Below are positions 34,123 to 42,115 of a DNA stretch of 64,000 nt, in pieces. The stretch is from Deferribacter thermophilus (GTDB taxonomy: Bacteria > Chrysiogenota > Deferribacteres > Deferribacterales > Deferribacteraceae). Under the pieces are notes generated by a model. The model ran no database searches, was not told the DNA's origin, and saw only the letters and a list, made by a program, of their open reading frames with translations. The stretch is from contig NZ_JAPNXM010000002.1 of assembly GCF_049472675.1 (NCBI RefSeq), positions 124,001 through 188,000 on the forward strand. Direction: 5' to 3'. The stretch's first letter is position 1. Every line of letters starts with the position of its first letter. Both the position numbers and the translations under genes were made by a program.

Positions 34123-35390
34123 ATTTATTTGAAGAAGCAAAAAAGTATATCCCAGGTGGAGTAAATTCACCTGTTAGAGCATTTGGCTCAGTGGGTGGTG
34201 AGCCCATTTTTATTAAAAAAGGTAAAGGTTCAAAGATTTATGATGTGAATAATAATGAATATATTGACTATGTTTGTTCATGGGGGCCATTAATAGTTGG
34301 GCATTGCAATGAAAGGATAGTCAATAGACTAAAAGAAGTTATTAATGATGGGACAAGTTTTGGAGCACCAACAGAATTAGAAATAGAATTAGCAAAATTA
34401 GTTGTTGAATATGTTCCATCTATAGAGATGGTTCGTATGGTTAATTCTGGAACAGAAGCAGTTATGAGTGCTATCAGGTTAGCAAGGGCATATACAAATA
34501 GAAAAAAAATAGTAAAATTTGAAGGTTGTTACCATGGTCATTCTGACAGTCTTTTAGTTAAAGCGGGTAGTGGCGCTTTGACATTCAATCAGCCAAGTAG
34601 TCCTGGTGTCCCTGAAGAGTTTGCAAAACTGACATTAATTGCTGAGTATAACAATATTGATAGTGTTAAAAACCTTTTTCTTGAAAATAAAGGAGAAATT
34701 GCTGCTGTTATTATAGAACCTGTTGCAGGGAATATGGGAGTTGTGTTACCAAAGGAAAACTTTTTAAAGGAGTTAGAAGAGTTATGTAAAAACGAGGGTG
34801 CATTACTTATTTTTGATGAAATTATAACTGGTTTTAGATTATGTAAAGGTGGTGCTCAAGAGTATTTCGGTATTAATCCAGATATTACTACTTTGGGTAA
34901 GATTATCGGTGGAGGGTTACCTGTTGGTGCTTATGGTGGAAAGAAAGAGATAATGGAAATTATATCACCAGTTGGACCAGTTTATCAGGCAGGAACATTA
35001 AGTGGAAATCCATTGGCAATGGCAGCTGGAATTGAGACATTAAAAATTTTAGGTGAAGATAATTTTTATGAGAATTTAAAAACAAAATCATTGAAGTTAT
35101 GGGAAGGTTTTAAAGAAAATTGTAAAAAATTAAATCTGAATTTTGCATTCAATCATATAGAATCGATGGCTTGTATGTTTTTTAAAGAAGGAGCTGTAGA
35201 ATCCTTTGCTGATGCGGTAAAATCTGATACAAAGCTTTATGCCGAATTTTTCCATAAGATGCTAAACAAAGGCGTAAATTTAGCGCCAAGCCAATTTGAA
35301 GCAATGTTCGTATCTTCTGCTCATAGTGATGAAGACATCGAAAAAACAATACAGATCCATTATGAAGTATTGAAAGAGATGTTTGGTTGA
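34119..35390 (+). CDS. hemL: Glutamate-1-semialdehyde 2,1-aminomutase
   Basis: 423-residue PLP enzyme that converts glutamate-1-semialdehyde to 5-aminolevulinate in the C5 pathway of tetrapyrrole synthesis. IPGGVNSPVRAFGSVGG at the N-terminus, FDEIITGFR near 230, and the PLP Lys at about 261 (TTLGKIIGGG) are diagnostic. ATG 34119 has GGGGG upstream. A heme supply gene is sensible near a multiheme cytochrome, though the link is only proximity. Confidence 0.97.
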   Translation: MNLFEEAKKYIPGGVNSPVRAFGSVGGEPIFIKKGKGSKIYDVNNNEYIDYVCSWGPLIVGHCNERIVNRLKEVINDGTSFGAPTELEIELAKLVVEYVPSIEMVRMVNSGTEAVMSAIRLARAYTNRKKIVKFEGCYHGHSDSLLVKAGSGALTFNQPSSPGVPEEFAKLTLIAEYNNIDSVKNLFLENKGEIAAVIIEPVAGNMGVVLPKENFLKELEELCKNEGALLIFDEIITGFRLCKGGAQEYFGINPDITTLGKIIGGGLPVGAYGGKKEIMEIISPVGPVYQAGTLSGNPLAMAAGIETLKILGEDNFYENLKTKSLKLWEGFKENCKKLNLNFAFNHIESMACMFFKEGAVESFADAVKSDTKLYAEFFHKMLNKGVNLAPSQFEAMFVSSAHSDEDIEKTIQIHYEVLKEMFG

Positions 35391-35393
35391 TGA

Positions 35394-35726
35394 ATGAAAT
35401 TAGTTTTTATTGTTATCAATAAAACAGAATTATTAGAAGAAGTATTGGAGTATATGGTTGAGGTGGGTATTAGTGGGGGAACAGTTCTTGATTCTGTAGG
35501 AATGGGTAAAATATTGGTTTATGACATACCAATATTTGCAGCATTTAAAGAGCTTATGATAGGAAGTAAAGCGTCTAATAAAACTGTGATGACAACTGTG
35601 GAAGATGAAAAATTAGATGAATTTATTGAAGGGTTGGATAAGATTTTACATTTTGATGAACCAGGTTCAGGAGTAGTTATAGCATTGGATATTTATAAGA
35701 GTAAAGGGTTGAATAAGAGGGGTTAA
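35394..35726 (+). CDS. PII-like small signalling protein
   Basis: 110-residue protein with the ferredoxin-like layout of the PII superfamily: a first strand LVFIVINK, a helix, GISGGTVLDSVGMGKI in the place of the T-loop approach, VMTTVEDEKLDEFIEGLDKI, and a terminal GSGVVIALDIYKSKGL. The canonical T-loop Tyr51 region and the BD-loop of GlnB are not evident, so it is not a classical nitrogen regulator. It lies 3 nt after hemL and overlaps the atpZ-like start by one base. Role inferred only. Confidence 0.65.
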   Translation: MKLVFIVINKTELLEEVLEYMVEVGISGGTVLDSVGMGKILVYDIPIFAAFKELMIGSKASNKTVMTTVEDEKLDEFIEGLDKILHFDEPGSGVVIALDIYKSKGLNKRG

Positions 35727-35950
35727 TGAAGTTGAATAAAAAAATGCGTAGTTTTTTGAATGCTAGTTCTATTGGTATTTCTGTAGTTGCTGCTATACTA
35801 ATTGGCACAGCTATGGGGTTATATCTTGATAAGGTATTTAATACCAAACCATATCTTACAATAGTTTTTATGATATTGGGTATAGTTGCTGGTTTTAAGA
35901 ATATTTTGTATTTTATAAAAAGGACAGGTTTATATAATAATGACGAATAA
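35726..35950 (+). CDS. ATP synthase accessory protein, AtpZ/AtpQ-like
   Basis: 74-residue protein with two hydrophobic segments, near residues 15-35 and 42-62, linked by LYLDKVFNTKPYL. This is the small 'ATPase gene1' type protein found upstream of Fo genes and thought to help c-ring assembly or Mg2+ handling. ATG 35726 with GAGGGG upstream. It overlaps the next gene by 11 nt. Confidence 0.85.
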   Translation: MKLNKKMRSFLNASSIGISVVAAILIGTAMGLYLDKVFNTKPYLTIVFMILGIVAGFKNILYFIKRTGLYNNDE

Positions 35951-36296
35951 AATTATTATAATTTCGTTGATTTTTTTTATATTTTTGTATACAGTATGCA
36001 GGATTGCTTTTGATGATGTTTTTGTAAGCAACCTTGTTTTTGGTTTTTTTATAACTTTGCTAAACTTTGTAATGATTAGGAGGAAAGTAAAAAAGATTTT
36101 TTTAAAAACGAGTTTGGCGAGTGGAATAGGCTACTTTTTTAGGCTTATTTTACTTATTGTTATATTTGGTGTGTGGTTTAAGTATTATGATATAAATGTA
36201 TGGGGATTGTTAGTTGGGATTTCTGTTTTACCAATAACAATCCCTTTGACAATTATTATTTTTCAGAGGAGGAATACGGATGGAGCATCCACTTAA
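35940..36296 (+). CDS. atpI: ATP synthase subunit I-like membrane protein
   Basis: 118-residue protein with four probable membrane segments, placed between the AtpZ-like gene and atpB as expected for AtpI (ATP-synt_I family). Sequence conservation in this family is weak, so context carries much of the call. There is no good ribosome-binding site; it overlaps both neighbours, so coupling is likely. Confidence 0.75.
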   Translation: MTNKIIIISLIFFIFLYTVCRIAFDDVFVSNLVFGFFITLLNFVMIRRKVKKIFLKTSLASGIGYFFRLILLIVIFGVWFKYYDINVWGLLVGISVLPITIPLTIIIFQRRNTDGAST

Positions 36297-36951
36297 TATT
36301 TTTTCTTTTTTACCTCATGAAATTCAAGCCAAATATATCCATGTTTTAATGACTTGTGTAGTAGTTTTAATCACGTTATTGTTTGGTTCTATAGCAAGTA
36401 AAATGAAATCCGAAGTCCCCACAAAAGGGCAAAATTTCTTTGAGCTGTTAGTTACAGGTATTTATAAAATGGCAATTGATATTATGGGCGAAGAAGGGAG
36501 ACCTTATGTTCCACTGATATTTGCGATTGGGATTTATGTATTTTTTTCAAATATTCTCGGTTTAATCCCTGGTTTTGTTGCTCCAACCTCAAATCTAAAT
36601 ACAACTGTTGCTCCAGCAATTATAGTTTTTTTTACTTATAATTATATAGGGTTCAAAAAACATGGTGTTGGTTATATTAAACACTTCATGGGACCTATGC
36701 TTGCTCTTGCGCCACTAATGATAATTATTGAACTCATTGGTCACTTATCTAGACCTTTATCATTATCTATGAGGCTTTTTGGTAATATTTTTGGTGAAGA
36801 TTTGGTTATAGCAATTTTATTCTTTTTAGCTCCATATTTAGTTCCTTTGCCAATGTTTTTTATAGGTTTATTTACAAGTGCTTTACAAGCTTATGTATTT
36901 ATGATGCTATCGATGATATATATTAGTGGTGCTCTTGAAGAAGCACACTAA
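36280..36951 (+). CDS. atpB: ATP synthase Fo subunit a
   Basis: 223-residue integral membrane stator subunit that forms the ion half-channels. The conserved helix RPLSLSMRLFGNIFGEDLV (near residues 158-176) contains the essential Arg. ATG 36280 has GAGGAGG upstream and lies 17 nt inside the preceding gene. atpE follows after 27 nt. Confidence 0.97.
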   Translation: MEHPLNIFSFLPHEIQAKYIHVLMTCVVVLITLLFGSIASKMKSEVPTKGQNFFELLVTGIYKMAIDIMGEEGRPYVPLIFAIGIYVFFSNILGLIPGFVAPTSNLNTTVAPAIIVFFTYNYIGFKKHGVGYIKHFMGPMLALAPLMIIIELIGHLSRPLSLSMRLFGNIFGEDLVIAILFFLAPYLVPLPMFFIGLFTSALQAYVFMMLSMIYISGALEEAH

Positions 36952-36978
36952 AAAATAAATAGAAGGAGGAAGTTTGAT

Positions 36979-37296
36979 ATGAAAGCATTTAAGGTACTTT
37001 TTAACACTGTAGCTTTGATGGCACTTACTGCAATGAGTGCTTTTGCTGCTGAAGGAGCAGCAGGTGGTAGTCATAAGTGGGTAATTTACCTTACGGCTGG
37101 TTTGTGTATCAGTATTGCAGCTTTTGGTACAGGTCTTGGACAGGGAAGAGCTATAGCTAGTGCTGTTGAAGGTATTTCTAGAAACCCTAGTGCATCAGGG
37201 AAAATAATGACTACAATGATTGTCGGTTTAGCAATGATTGAGTCTCTTGCTATTTACGCATTAGTAATTTCATTGATATTATTATTTGTTGTTTAA
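36979..37296 (+). CDS. atpE: ATP synthase Fo subunit c
   Basis: 105-residue proteolipid of the rotor ring, longer than the usual 70-90 because of an N-terminal signal-like segment (residues 1-23, ending SAFA). Two hairpin helices follow. The ion site has Gln55 (GLGQG), Glu88, Ser89 and Tyr93 (MIESLAIY), at the same spacing as the Na+ ligands of the Ilyobacter tartaricus c ring; the residue matching its Thr67 is Leu. AAGGAGG precedes ATG 36979. No b, delta or F1 genes follow; a terminator closes the unit. Confidence 0.95.
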   Translation: MKAFKVLFNTVALMALTAMSAFAAEGAAGGSHKWVIYLTAGLCISIAAFGTGLGQGRAIASAVEGISRNPSASGKIMTTMIVGLAMIESLAIYALVISLILLFVV

Positions 37297-37304
37297 TAAA
37301 ATAA

Positions 37305-37331
37305 GTGGGAGGTTTTACCTCCCTGCTTTTT
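37305..37331 (+). terminator. Intrinsic terminator after atpE
   Basis: GGGAGG (37307-37312) pairs with CCTCCC (37318-37323) around TTTTA, then TGCTTTTT. The T-run ends one base before the GGAGG ribosome-binding site of the cytochrome gene, so that gene is either reached by readthrough or driven from inside atpE. Confidence 0.85.
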
Positions 37332-37341
37332 GGAGGATTTT

Positions 37342-38877
37342 ATGTGGGGCAAGCTTAAGGAGTTTATAAGAAGAGATCCAGTCGTATTTGTTATTTTATT
37401 TACTGTGATTATTGTGGGTTTTATTTTTGTTAATATAGAGGTGTTGCATTATACGAGTGAGTCAGAGTTTTGTGGAAAATGCCACCCTGAAGAAAAAGTG
37501 GGACCTTTAGGTGAATATTATACTTGGTCAAAAAATATTCACTCAACTGCAAAGGTAGAGTGTATTGACTGCCATGGTGAGCCTGGTTTTATTGGATATA
37601 TGAAAGCTAAAATTGGTGGCTTAAAGGATCTTTATGGTGAAATATTTTTATCAGATGAACACAAATTAGAAATTTTAACAGAAGGTGCAACAAATAAAGA
37701 AAAAGCTGCAGAACTTGTGCCAAATGAAACTTGTATGTTCTGTCACACTGACTCTGTTAATAAGAAATTAAGAAGAGAACGTTTGATGTCCGTTGGTGTT
37801 AAATTTAGAATGATAGATACAGTTATTAACCCAAAATTTAGAGAATCTTTTGGAAGACCTGATATATTAACTGAGGATACAAGGGTTGGAGTTGTTCCCA
37901 ACCATAAAAAACATATAGAGGCTGGTTTAAATTGTGTTGACTGTCATTTGGGTGTTGCTCATGGCGGAGAGTTTCATAACTTACCAAAGATGGAAACATG
38001 TTTTACTTGTCATTTTAAAGTCAAGCAAGAAAAGAAAAATGTAAAAGTGCCTGACAATATGGATTGTGCAAAATGTCATACCTTGCAAGATAAAATTCAG
38101 CAGGGTGTTTTTGTTAAAGAAATTGAAGAAACTCCTTGGTATATGGATGATTTAAGCTGTACCGATTGCCACGAAGATCCTTTTGTTAGACCAAATACTG
38201 ATACATGTGCTTCATGTCATGACTCAAGCTATGGTGAAATGTTAATCGATACTCAAAAAGAATTTTTGGCTAAATTAGAAAAAGTTCAAAAAGTAAGAGA
38301 TAAGTTGTTTGAAGAAAGACTTGAAATGCCTGAAGGTAAAAGAAAATTATTTAATAAATTACAGTTCTTAGTTAGAACAATGGAAATGGATGGTTCTAAA
38401 GGTTTTCATAATCCAGAGTATTTCGATTTAATTTTTGATAAAGCAAATGAATTAATAGAGAAAATTGAGAACTATGTTGAACCTGAATCTAAAGAGGAAG
38501 CAAAATTGAGCATGAAGTCAGAGAGAAAAGCTGAACATGAGGGAGAAAAAGAGGAAAATGAAGCTGATCAAGGAGAGTCACATACTTTAAAAGCAGAAAA
38601 CCCTGTAGAGCTTGTAGAAATAGCCCCCGATACTATTAATATTGCAGAAAATCATGGAATTGATACTACTAAAAAGCCTGTAATATTTCCTCATAAAAAA
38701 CATTTTGAAATGTTTAAATGTGAAGAGTGCCATAGTAAGCCAGATGAAGGTTCTTTAAAAGTGGAAATCAAAGTTTTGAAAGGTACTAGTAATACCTTTC
38801 ACAAAGAGATATGTTTTCCATGTCATAAAGAGTATAAAGTAAAGAAAGGTACAAGTTGTAGCACTTGCCATAAATAA
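37342..38877 (+). CDS. Membrane-anchored 11-heme cytochrome c (NapC/NirT-like N-terminus)
   Basis: 511-residue protein with one N-terminal membrane helix (about 13-32) and no cleavage site, then eleven CxxCH heme sites at about residues 44, 74, 131, 198, 220, 242, 273, 289, 460, 491 and 506. The anchor plus the first hemes resemble NapC/NirT quinol dehydrogenases, which pass electrons from menaquinol to periplasmic reductases. A helical, then very acidic heme-free stretch (about 300-455) separates the last three hemes. Start ATG 37342 is fixed by GGAGG at 37332-37336; an in-frame TTG at 37330 overlaps that site. Flanked by terminators, so probably monocistronic. The terminal partner is unknown. 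Confidence 0.9.
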   Translation: MWGKLKEFIRRDPVVFVILFTVIIVGFIFVNIEVLHYTSESEFCGKCHPEEKVGPLGEYYTWSKNIHSTAKVECIDCHGEPGFIGYMKAKIGGLKDLYGEIFLSDEHKLEILTEGATNKEKAAELVPNETCMFCHTDSVNKKLRRERLMSVGVKFRMIDTVINPKFRESFGRPDILTEDTRVGVVPNHKKHIEAGLNCVDCHLGVAHGGEFHNLPKMETCFTCHFKVKQEKKNVKVPDNMDCAKCHTLQDKIQQGVFVKEIEETPWYMDDLSCTDCHEDPFVRPNTDTCASCHDSSYGEMLIDTQKEFLAKLEKVQKVRDKLFEERLEMPEGKRKLFNKLQFLVRTMEMDGSKGFHNPEYFDLIFDKANELIEKIENYVEPESKEEAKLSMKSERKAEHEGEKEENEADQGESHTLKAENPVELVEIAPDTINIAENHGIDTTKKPVIFPHKKHFEMFKCEECHSKPDEGSLKVEIKVLKGTSNTFHKEICFPCHKEYKVKKGTSCSTCHK

Positions 38878-38885
38878 ATATTTTT

Positions 38886-38910
38886 GTGGGGGTGGTATCC
38901 CCCTTTTTTT
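38886..38910 (+). terminator. Intrinsic terminator after the multiheme cytochrome gene
   Basis: GGGGG (38888-38892) pairs with CCCCC (38899-38903) around TGGTAT, followed by seven T. It isolates the cytochrome gene from the rhomboid gene, whose ATG is only 11 nt downstream. Confidence 0.87.
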
Positions 38911-38915
38911 ATAAA
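38910..38915 (+). promoter_or_regulatory. Possible -10 element for the rhomboid gene
   Basis: TATAAA ends 6 nt before ATG 38922, the same geometry as the hisI promoter, and there is no ribosome-binding site. No acceptable -35 is seen at normal spacing because the terminator hairpin occupies that place. Weak. Confidence 0.25.
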
Positions 38916-38921
38916 TAAGTA

Positions 38922-39593
38922 ATGTTTCCTTTAAAAGATTCTATACCATCTAAAAGATTCCCTTTTGTCAATTATTTAATAATAATAACTACTGTTATTG
39001 TATATTTGTATGAAAAAAGTCTTGGGAGAGAAATTTACAAATTTTATCTTGAATATGGTGTGATACCATTAAAGATTTTTATGCCCCATAACATTGTTTC
39101 TATTAGTGAGAAAATAACCCCTTTTTTTACATCAATTTTTATACATGGTGGATTCTTTCATTTATTGTCAAACATGTATTTTTTATTTGTTTTTGGAGAT
39201 AATGTGGAAGATTATTATGGCCATTTTAGATACTTATTATTTTATCTAGGTTGTGGTATTTTTGCTGCATTTATTCAAGTGATCATGTTTCCTAAGTCTA
39301 ATATACCGATGATTGGTGCAAGTGGAGCTGTTGCTGGTGTTATGGGATCTTATCTGATACTTTTTCCTCATTCAAAGATCAAGACATTAATATTTATAAT
39401 TATTTTTATTACTATAGTTGATATTCCAGCAGTTGTATTTTTAGTTTTTTGGTTTATAATTCAGTTCATAAATGGAACATCACAAAGTTTAATAGGTTTA
39501 AGTGGTGGTATTGCGTGGTGGGCTCATATTGCAGGCTTTGTTTTAGGGCTGATTTATGGAGTTTATAAAAAATATAATTTAGAGGAGGAATAG
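38922..39593 (+). CDS. Rhomboid-family intramembrane serine protease
   Basis: 223-residue protein with six or so membrane helices. The catalytic dyad is visible as Ser134 (GASGAVAG) and His202 (WAHIAGFVLG); Asn84 in HLLSNM supports the oxyanion hole. The N-terminus MFPLKDSIPSKRFPF is the usual bacterial form, so ATG 38922 is accepted despite the lack of a ribosome-binding site. Rhomboids cut membrane proteins within or near the bilayer; the substrate here is unknown. hypC begins directly after the stop. Confidence 0.93.
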   Translation: MFPLKDSIPSKRFPFVNYLIIITTVIVYLYEKSLGREIYKFYLEYGVIPLKIFMPHNIVSISEKITPFFTSIFIHGGFFHLLSNMYFLFVFGDNVEDYYGHFRYLLFYLGCGIFAAFIQVIMFPKSNIPMIGASGAVAGVMGSYLILFPHSKIKTLIFIIIFITIVDIPAVVFLVFWFIIQFINGTSQSLIGLSGGIAWWAHIAGFVLGLIYGVYKKYNLEEE

Positions 39594-39821
39594 ATGTGTT
39601 TAGGGCTTCCTGGTAAGGTATTAGAGATTAAGGATTTTTCTGCAGTTGTAGATATTGCTGGTACAAAAAGAGAAGTTTCAACAATGATGTTAGCTGAAGA
39701 GATTGAGGTAGGTGATTATGTGATGGTACATGTTGGATTTGCAATTGCAAAAATGGATCCCAAGGAAGCAGAAGAAACATTAAAAACAATTTTGGAGTTT
39801 GCGGATGAGAATGATTTCTGA
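39594..39821 (+). CDS. hypC: Hydrogenase maturation chaperone HypC
   Basis: 75-residue chaperone of [NiFe]-hydrogenase assembly. It begins MCLGLPGKV with the essential Cys2, which holds the Fe(CN)2CO unit with HypD, and has the VGDYVMVHVGFAIAKMD segment near residues 40-56. ATG 39594 has GAGGAGG upstream inside the rhomboid gene. It overlaps hypD by 17 nt. Confidence 0.97.
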   Translation: MCLGLPGKVLEIKDFSAVVDIAGTKREVSTMMLAEEIEVGDYVMVHVGFAIAKMDPKEAEETLKTILEFADENDF

Positions 39822-40902
39822 ATATAGAGATAAAGATAAAGTAGATCTTTTATTAAGGCAAATAAAAAAAATAAATAATAAAAGTAGTACATATAGATTT
39901 ATGGAAATTTGTGGTACGCACACCATGTCAATTTCAAAGTTTGGTGTGAGAACACTGTTACCTGAAAATATCGAACTTATTTCTGGACCAGGTTGCCCTC
40001 TTTGTGTAACTTCACAAGGGGAAATTGACGCCATTTTTGAAATGATAATAAATTACAAACCTATTGTAGTAACCTACGGAGATCTTTTGAAGGTTCCAGG
40101 CTCAAATGGTGAATCGTTATTAAAACTTAAGAGCATGGGGTATGATATCAGAGTGGTTTTTTCACCACTGGATACTCTGAAAATTGCTAAAGATAATCCT
40201 AATAGGGAGATTGTGTTTTTAAGTATAGGTTTTGAAACAACTACTCCACCCACTGCTGCGTTAGTTAAAATGCTTGAAAAGCATAGCATAAATAATGTTT
40301 TTATTTTTGTGATGAATAAGACTATGCCTAATATATTAGATTTTATTATAAAACAAGAGATTGTTAAATTAGATGGTTTTATATGTCCTGGTCATGTATC
40401 CGTTATTACAGGAGAACTGCTTTATAAGCCTCTTGTTGACAATAATTTTGCTTGTGCTATTGCAGGTTTTGAACCAGTGGACATATTGTTAGGAATTTAC
40501 AGTTTAATTGAGCAGGTTAATAGTGGAGTATATTATGTAAAAAATACATATAAGCGAGTTGTTAAATCTGACGGGAATCATAAGGCTTTAGAATTGTTAG
40601 AAGAAGTTTTCGAGCCAACAGATGCATTTTGGAGAGGTATTGGTTTAGTCATGGGTAGTGGATTAAAATTAAAAAGGGGTTATGAGCGCTATGATGCGAT
40701 TAATAAATACGGCTTAAAAATTAATCACAATAAATCAATTTCTGGGTGTAAATGTGGGGAGATACTTTTAGGATTAAAAAAACCTTATGAGTGTGGTATG
40801 TTTGCTAAATATTGCACTCCTGAAAATCCTGTGGGGCCTTGTATGGTTTCTAGTGAAGGTACATGTGCTGCATTTTATAAATATGAAAGGGTTGCCTTAT
40901 GA
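39805..40902 (+). CDS. hypD: Hydrogenase maturation protein HypD
   Basis: 365-residue Fe-S scaffold on which the Fe(CN)2CO moiety is built. CGTHTMSISKFGVR near residue 37 and GPGCPLCVT near 66 carry the key Cys; a further Cys set lies at the C-terminus (CKCGEILLG, CGMFAKYC). GGAG at 39794-39797 sits 7 nt from ATG 39805, favouring it over TTG 39799 and ATG 39811. It overlaps hypC and hypE. Confidence 0.96.
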   Translation: MRMISEYRDKDKVDLLLRQIKKINNKSSTYRFMEICGTHTMSISKFGVRTLLPENIELISGPGCPLCVTSQGEIDAIFEMIINYKPIVVTYGDLLKVPGSNGESLLKLKSMGYDIRVVFSPLDTLKIAKDNPNREIVFLSIGFETTTPPTAALVKMLEKHSINNVFIFVMNKTMPNILDFIIKQEIVKLDGFICPGHVSVITGELLYKPLVDNNFACAIAGFEPVDILLGIYSLIEQVNSGVYYVKNTYKRVVKSDGNHKALELLEEVFEPTDAFWRGIGLVMGSGLKLKRGYERYDAINKYGLKINHNKSISGCKCGEILLGLKKPYECGMFAKYCTPENPVGPCMVSSEGTCAAFYKYERVAL

Positions 40903-41879
40903 AAATAATTACAAAAGCAATTGGTAGTGGAGGATTAGGTACTAATAAATTTATAAATGAAGAAATTTTAAAAAGATTTGGTAATAACATATTAAATTCA
41001 CTAAGAGATGCAAGCATTATCAATTCTAATAATAAATTGGTTGTAAGTACAGATTCTTTTACTATATATCCTGAATTTTTTCCTGGTAGTGATATTGGTA
41101 AATTAGCAATTTACGGTACTTGTAATGATATAACTGTAAGTGGAGGTGTACCTAAATATATAACATTTTCTGTTGTTTTACCTGATGGTTACAAATGGGA
41201 GAAAATGGAAAAGATACTTGATTCTGCTAAATGTGCTATTGATGAATTAGGTGTTAAAGTTGTTACAGGGGATACAAAAGTGATAGATGGGGTGAATGCT
41301 CCCATTATTAATACAACAGGATTAGGAGAGTTAAGGGATGATTTAAATGATTATACAAGAATAAAAGTAGGTGACAAGATTATTTTTACCTCTGATATTG
41401 CAAGACACTCTGTGGCTGTTTTATTAGCTAGAGGAGAATTAGGTTTTGATGGAGGTATAATTTCAGATTGCTGTAATCTTTATGAGGTTATAAAAGATTT
41501 GGATTATAAAAGGATTTCTTTTTGTAGAGATGCCACTAGAGGTGGGGTTGCAGCTGTGTTAAATGAAATTACATCGAAAATAGATTTTGGTTTTTATCTT
41601 GATGAAAACAAAATACCGATAAAAGAAGATGTTAAATATTTTTGTGAAATGGTGGGGATGGACCCTTTGCAGATGGCTAATGAAGGTGTTGCAGTTATAA
41701 TCGTTGATGCTAAATATGCTGATGAAGCATTAAAAATTATTAAAGAGAAAGATAATGGTAAAAATGCATCTATTGTTGGTGAGGTAGTCAATGAGAAAAA
41801 AGTTTTACTTAAAACCTCAATTGGTGGAGAAAGGGTTATTGATATCCCTTCTGGTGAGCTTTTGCCTCGCATTTGTTAG
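40899..41879 (+). CDS. hypE: Hydrogenase maturation protein HypE
   Basis: 326-residue ATP-dependent dehydratase that makes the thiocyanate on its C-terminal Cys, the CN source for [NiFe] hydrogenase. The protein ends PRIC with Cys326, as required. DSFTIYPEFFPGSDIGKLA and RDATRGGVAAVLNE are family motifs. It overlaps hypD by 4 nt. The last 89 nt also encode the start of the next gene in another frame. hypA, hypB, hypF and hydrogenase genes are not in the window. Confidence 0.97.
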   Translation: MKIITKAIGSGGLGTNKFINEEILKRFGNNILNSLRDASIINSNNKLVVSTDSFTIYPEFFPGSDIGKLAIYGTCNDITVSGGVPKYITFSVVLPDGYKWEKMEKILDSAKCAIDELGVKVVTGDTKVIDGVNAPIINTTGLGELRDDLNDYTRIKVGDKIIFTSDIARHSVAVLLARGELGFDGGIISDCCNLYEVIKDLDYKRISFCRDATRGGVAAVLNEITSKIDFGFYLDENKIPIKEDVKYFCEMVGMDPLQMANEGVAVIIVDAKYADEALKIIKEKDNGKNASIVGEVVNEKKVLLKTSIGGERVIDIPSGELLPRIC

Positions 41880-42066
41880 TTGTACAAATAAAAAGGATGA
41901 CTTAATAGAGATAAAATGTGGCAAATGTCATTCTACATCAATTATTTATAATTATAGAGGGACAAAGAGTTGGGAGCATATTGTTTATGCTATGCAACAA
42001 AGGGGGTTGAAGTTAACCCGTGATGAAAAGGATAACATATTGAAAGCTTTAAAAAAAATTAAATAA
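41791..42066 (+). CDS. Small monoheme cytochrome c-like lipoprotein
   Basis: 91-residue exported protein. A signal segment (about residues 15-30) ends AFVSC with a lipobox-like Cys31, and one heme site CGKCH lies near residues 43-47. The rest (SWEHIVYAMQQRGLKLTRDE) resembles the single-heme domain pattern W..(I/V)V..M...G..LT. ATG 41791 lies 89 nt inside hypE but has GAGG 6 nt upstream (41781-41784), so the start is credible. Function unknown; electron transfer is likely. Confidence 0.75.
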   Translation: MRKKFYLKPQLVEKGLLISLLVSFCLAFVSCTNKKDDLIEIKCGKCHSTSIIYNYRGTKSWEHIVYAMQQRGLKLTRDEKDNILKALKKIK

Positions 42067-42081
42067 TTTTTAATTTAACTG

Positions 42082-42109
42082 TTGCCAATATTTAAAAATG
42101 TGTTAAAAT
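42082..42109 (+). promoter_or_regulatory. Sigma70-type promoter for hisI, apparently leaderless
   Basis: TTGCCA (42082-42087), 16-nt spacer, TAAAAT (42104-42109). The hisI ATG begins at 42116, so transcription should start at or next to the ATG. No ribosome-binding site precedes the gene, which agrees with a leaderless message. Confidence 0.6.
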
Positions 42110-42115
42110 TTAACT

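Noticed and set aside
37330..37341. TTG 37330 as start of the multiheme cytochrome
   Set aside because: The codon overlaps the terminator T-run and the GGAGG site that serves ATG 37342.
40152..40169. Hairpin AGTGGT / ACCACT in hypD considered as a terminator
   Set aside because: Only 6 bp, the T-run is in the loop and not after the stem, and it is deep inside an intact gene.
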